In this document: positions 6,477 through 8,559 of the stretch, in pieces
Position numbering within the stretch: the stretch's first letter is position 1
Layout: the number at the start of each line of letters is the position of its first letter
Source: Saprospiraceae bacterium
GTDB taxonomy: Bacteria > Bacteroidota > Bacteroidia > Chitinophagales > Saprospiraceae
Direction: 5' to 3'
NCBI GenBank assembly: GCA_027031145.1
Contig: JALVEG010000468.1
Coordinates: 1 to 8,559 of the forward strand
Length of the DNA stretch: 8,559 nt
Translations under genes and position numbers: made by a program
The notes under the pieces: generated by a model
The model's database searches: none
What the model was told of the DNA's origin: nothing
What the model saw: only the letters and a program-made list of their open reading frames with translations

Positions 6477-6650
6477 TTATGAGTGGCCGAAAGCTACAAT
6501 TCTTAATATTTTGATATTAAGAATCAGCCATCGCCATGCCTGAAATATCCAGTTTTTTCTTAGTATTTTTGTCCATCTTGTGGGTACGGGAGCATAAGCA
6601 AATTCGCTATAACCCCTTGATAGATGTCTTTCTCTAGTTTTTATTTCCAT
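6477..6650 (-). CDS. Small basic Trp-rich protein encoded downstream of SQR, function unknown
   Basis: A 57-residue frame with ATG at 6650-6648 and TAA at 6479-6477. It begins 37 nt after the SQR stop on the same strand, with no terminator between, and is followed by the terminator at 6378-6405. The product starts MEIKTRERHLSRGYSEFAYA, continues with APVPTRW (20-26) and a segment about 29-54 rich in Ile, Leu and Trp with spaced Arg and Lys, and ends in GHS. It has four Trp (26, 34, 39, 41), no Cys, 11 Lys/Arg and only three Glu. The C-terminal half would make a basic amphipathic helix suited to a membrane surface. The composition is non-random and protein-like. I do not know its function; a subunit, membrane anchor or assembly partner of SQR is inferred from position. 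The upstream region is A-rich without a Shine-Dalgarno, as for its neighbours. Confidence 0.72.
   Translation of the reverse strand: MEIKTRERHLSRGYSEFAYAPVPTRWTKILRKNWIFQAWRWLILNIKILRIVAFGHS
6499..6524. repeat. Perfect 11-bp hairpin inside the small gene
   Basis: ATTCTTAATAT (6499-6509) and ATATTAAGAAT (6514-6524) are perfectly complementary around a four-base loop. The hairpin lies wholly inside the 57-codon frame, in the part encoding ILNIKILRI. It is AT-only apart from one G-C pair per arm and no U-tract follows, so it is not an obvious terminator. It could affect mRNA stability near the 3' end of the operon, or merely reflect the repeated Ile/Leu codons. Confidence 0.5.
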
Positions 6651-6687
6651 AATTATATTTTATATTTATTTTTAATTAAATTAATTT

Positions 6688-8148
6688 CTATTCAGGTAGA
6701 AGATACCAAAAAGGATATCCTTTAGCTTTGTGCAGGAACATATAATGCATAAACCATTTCAGCCAATGCCCAGCCAAACCGGGTTCTCCCATTGTATATT
6801 TTATTGATCTTCCGTAATTGGGATATTTCTCCCAGTCTTGCACAATAGGATATACTGTCATTGTAGCTGCAATACCGTTGGTTAAACCATAACCGGCAGA
6901 CACTATACACGCAGCACCCATTTTTGCCATAGAAGCTTTATGTTTCATCAAAGGTTTACCGGATTTGATCCAATCCCTGATATTTTGGGCGACTATTTTA
7001 CCCATTACTCCTGACGGCATTCCCGTACGTGGAGGAGCCGGGGTTATGTTGGTACCATTAGGGCTTTTTTGCGGTTTTGAAATCGTATGTGGCGGGGCAA
7101 AAGCAATTCCCGGCGCGAAGATATTAGGATAATCGGGATGCTGATAAGTAGACGGCCAGTCCGATGCTTTCCATTCTTCAAATGGTTTTGGAGTATAATC
7201 CGCATCTACTATCATAAAACCATTGGGTTTAAACAATTTTGAAGTAATATCTTCGCCATCTTTTCCAAATGCTTTTATGCCTGGACCTGAAAATGCCGGA
7301 ATCAACATAGCGAAATCATATTTTAATACTCTATTAGTGCCATCGAGTTTTTCATAATAAATTGTATCTTTATCCACTTTATAGACTCCTGCTCTCTTTA
7401 TCCAGTGAATATTTCTTTCTGCAAGAAAAGATTCTGTGAAAATTTTAGTAGGTGTTATATATCCTCCGTATTTCAAATATGCTCCACCCATGGCAAAATC
7501 TCCAAGTTCATATTCATTTGTGATCCATGTTATATCGGCAAAATCTAATAATCCTCTTCTTTTAATTTCAAAATAGACATTAAGTACATATTCAAATGCA
7601 GCTCCCTGGCATGTTGCACCGGGAAAACCTATACCGACAACTATATTTTGTTTTATTCCCTGCTTCATTTTCTCAATAGATTCCTGAAGTCTTTTCCAAG
7701 CCTCAGTCGCATGGCCATAAGTGCATACAGAAACAGTGTTTCCTATATCAGGGCCCAAGCCTTCTGTTTTATCAAATCTCAAAGCAGGACCTGTAGCGTT
7801 TACTAAAAAGTCATAGTCTACTTTTTCGATTTTTCCTTTTTCTTCTCCAACAACATATTCAATTGTTACATATCCTTTATCAAAACCTTCACCCCCGTCA
7901 GGATGAATAGATGTGGCTTTTGCCTGTTTGTAATCAATATGCCATTTCTTATATAAAGGTGCAAGAGGGAAGTAAACATCTTTTGGTTTCATCCTACCTA
8001 CTCCAACCCATATATTGGAAGGTACCCACTGATAATTTGAATTGGGAGAGACAACAACAATTTCATGTTTTCGCCCCAAATAATGCTGTAGGTATGAACT
8101 GGTGGTATGCCCGGCTATTCCTGCTCCTAAAACAACGATTTTTGCCAT
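6688..8148 (-). CDS. Sulfide:quinone oxidoreductase-like FAD flavoprotein
   Basis: Predicted to oxidise sulfide to polysulfide or sulfur at the cytoplasmic membrane and pass electrons to quinone. The N-terminus has the dinucleotide motif GAGIAG (8-13) with no signal peptide, which argues against periplasmic flavocytochrome c sulfide dehydrogenase. NATG (117-120) and PNIFAPGIA (341-349) fit the FAD fold of this disulfide-reductase superfamily. Three cysteines occur in SQR-like positions: C142 (VSVCTYG), C180 (GATCQGAAFEY, close to the SQR CxGxxxE pattern) and C414 (GAACIVSAGYG); the last two would form the active-site disulfide or polysulfide bridge. The C-terminus (about 455-486) is rich in Trp, His, Phe and Leu and ends WYLLPE, like the amphipathic membrane-binding helices of SQR. 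At 486 residues it is longer than type I SQR (about 430), so it belongs to a longer subtype that I do not assign. Other flavin reductases of this superfamily are possible but less likely. Confidence 0.9.
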   Translation of the reverse strand: MAKIVVLGAGIAGHTTSSYLQHYLGRKHEIVVVSPNSNYQWVPSNIWVGVGRMKPKDVYFPLAPLYKKWHIDYKQAKATSIHPDGGEGFDKGYVTIEYVVGEEKGKIEKVDYDFLVNATGPALRFDKTEGLGPDIGNTVSVCTYGHATEAWKRLQESIEKMKQGIKQNIVVGIGFPGATCQGAAFEYVLNVYFEIKRRGLLDFADITWITNEYELGDFAMGGAYLKYGGYITPTKIFTESFLAERNIHWIKRAGVYKVDKDTIYYEKLDGTNRVLKYDFAMLIPAFSGPGIKAFGKDGEDITSKLFKPNGFMIVDADYTPKPFEEWKASDWPSTYQHPDYPNIFAPGIAFAPPHTISKPQKSPNGTNITPAPPRTGMPSGVMGKIVAQNIRDWIKSGKPLMKHKASMAKMGAACIVSAGYGLTNGIAATMTVYPIVQDWEKYPNYGRSIKYTMGEPGLAGHWLKWFMHYMFLHKAKGYPFWYLLPE

Positions 8149-8172
8149 AATCTTAATTTTTTATTTAATGCA

Positions 8173-8215
8173 TGCCAGAAAACAGATAATTTTTGATTTG
8201 ATGCGTTTTCTTGCA
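8173..8215 (-). repeat. Inverted repeat in the SQR leader
   Basis: On the plus strand TGCCAGAAAAC (8173-8183) pairs with GTTTTCTTGCA (8205-8215) at 10 of 11 positions around a 21-nt loop. It lies in the predicted 5' untranslated region of SQR, ending about 25 nt before the ATG. It could be an RNA hairpin affecting translation or a protein-binding site. The stem is A/T-heavy and no known riboswitch pattern is recognised. Confidence 0.35.
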
Positions 8216-8253
8216 GACACAACTTATTTTATGATTCATTAAATTCTACCACG

Positions 8254-8261
8254 CAAATATA
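8254..8261 (-). promoter_or_regulatory. Candidate -7 box of the SQR promoter
   Basis: TATATTTG on the minus strand matches TAnnTTTG perfectly. A TTTC (8285-8282) lies 20 bp upstream, near the TTTG expected at -33. Transcription would start near 8247, giving a leader of about 100 nt that contains the inverted repeat at 8173-8215. Confidence 0.5.
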
Positions 8262-8453
8262 ATCATAATTAATATAAATATGAAATATTTTTTAAAATTT
8301 AATTTTAATAAAATTCAATATATTGGTGAAAAACATTAATATTCCAAATATAATTGCAAAAAAATGTATTATTAATACTCGATTCTGAATTTAATTTTGT
8401 ATTCAGGCAAAATAGTCCAAATTGTAAATTCATTGTTTTCTTAGAATTTTATT

Positions 8454-8500
8454 TAGACACAGTAAAATTTAGATAAAGTGCTATATTTATATTGTGTCTA
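8454..8500. repeat. Long-spaced inverted repeat TAGACACA/TGTGTCTA
   Basis: TAGACACA (8454-8461) and TGTGTCTA (8493-8500) are perfect 8-bp arms separated by 31 nt of AT-rich sequence. A third AGACACA is at 8215-8221, in the SQR leader. The spacing (39 bp between arm starts, close to four helical turns) would suit a looped or cooperative operator. No protein is known to me for this motif. Confidence 0.4.
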
Positions 8501-8535
8501 TAATTGGTAAATAATGTTAATAACAAAGTTTTATT

Positions 8536-8553
8536 ATATGATAAATGTCATAT
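8536..8553. promoter_or_regulatory. Degenerate Crp/Fnr-like palindrome at the window edge
   Basis: ATATGA-TAAATG-TCATAT has the same 6-6-6 architecture as the perfect box at 4798-4815, with a symmetrical G-to-A change in each arm (TATGA instead of TGTGA). It is followed by a T-run at 8553-8557. It may control a gene beyond the right edge, or be chance in AT-rich DNA. Confidence 0.28.
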
Positions 8554-8559
8554 TTTTGT

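Larger units (their letters stand above)
8149..8559. other. AT-rich intergenic region right of SQR
   Basis: No reading frame of plausible length was seen in these 411 bases on either strand. The left part is the SQR leader and promoter. The right part is very AT-rich and contains two inverted repeats listed separately, which may belong to the control region of a gene beyond the window. Confidence 0.6.

Noticed and set aside
7911..8150. A 79-codon plus-strand frame over the 5' end of the SQR gene.
   Set aside because: It is antisense to the conserved FAD-binding region, with no recognisable protein features.

Overview
The window looks like chromosomal DNA from an AT-rich member of the Bacteroidetes. 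Three things point there. The secreted M1 peptidase ends in a type IX secretion (T9SS) sorting domain. Perfect TATATTTG boxes, matching the Bacteroidetes -7 element TAnnTTTG, lie upstream of alaS and of the flavoprotein gene. The starts lack clear Shine-Dalgarno sequences. No phage, CRISPR, rRNA or tRNA signal was found.

Layout, left to right. (1) 1-124: AT-rich leader with promoter-like boxes. (2) 125-2749 (+): alaS, full-length alanyl-tRNA synthetase. (3) 2799-4760 (+): secreted M1 zinc aminopeptidase with a T9SS tail. (4) 4761-4918: regulatory gap with a perfect CRP-type palindrome, TGTGA-N6-TCACA. (5) 4919-5137 (+): a 72-residue, two-helix membrane protein with four cysteines. (6) 5335-6012 (-): a cysteine-rich Crp/Fnr regulator, convergent with the membrane protein. 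(7) 6043-6476: gene-poor gap with weak coding remnants, a chain of overlapping palindromes and a strong minus-strand terminator. (8) 6477-6650 (-): a 57-codon basic, Trp-rich small gene. (9) 6688-8148 (-): a sulfide:quinone oxidoreductase (SQR)-like flavoprotein with all three SQR cysteines. (10) 8149-8559: promoter region with inverted repeats.

Working model (inference): the SQR and the small basic protein form one operon closed by the terminator at 6378-6405. The small protein may be a membrane-associated partner of the oxidoreductase. The regulator keeps the Arg-Glu-x-x-x-Arg recognition-helix residues of E. coli CRP, so it is predicted to read TGTGA half-sites. The one perfect site in the window lies upstream of the four-cysteine membrane protein. 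Regulator, membrane protein, SQR and small protein could therefore form a sulfide- or redox-responsive module beside two housekeeping or secretory genes. The most novel candidates are the two small proteins and their possible link to the regulator and SQR.
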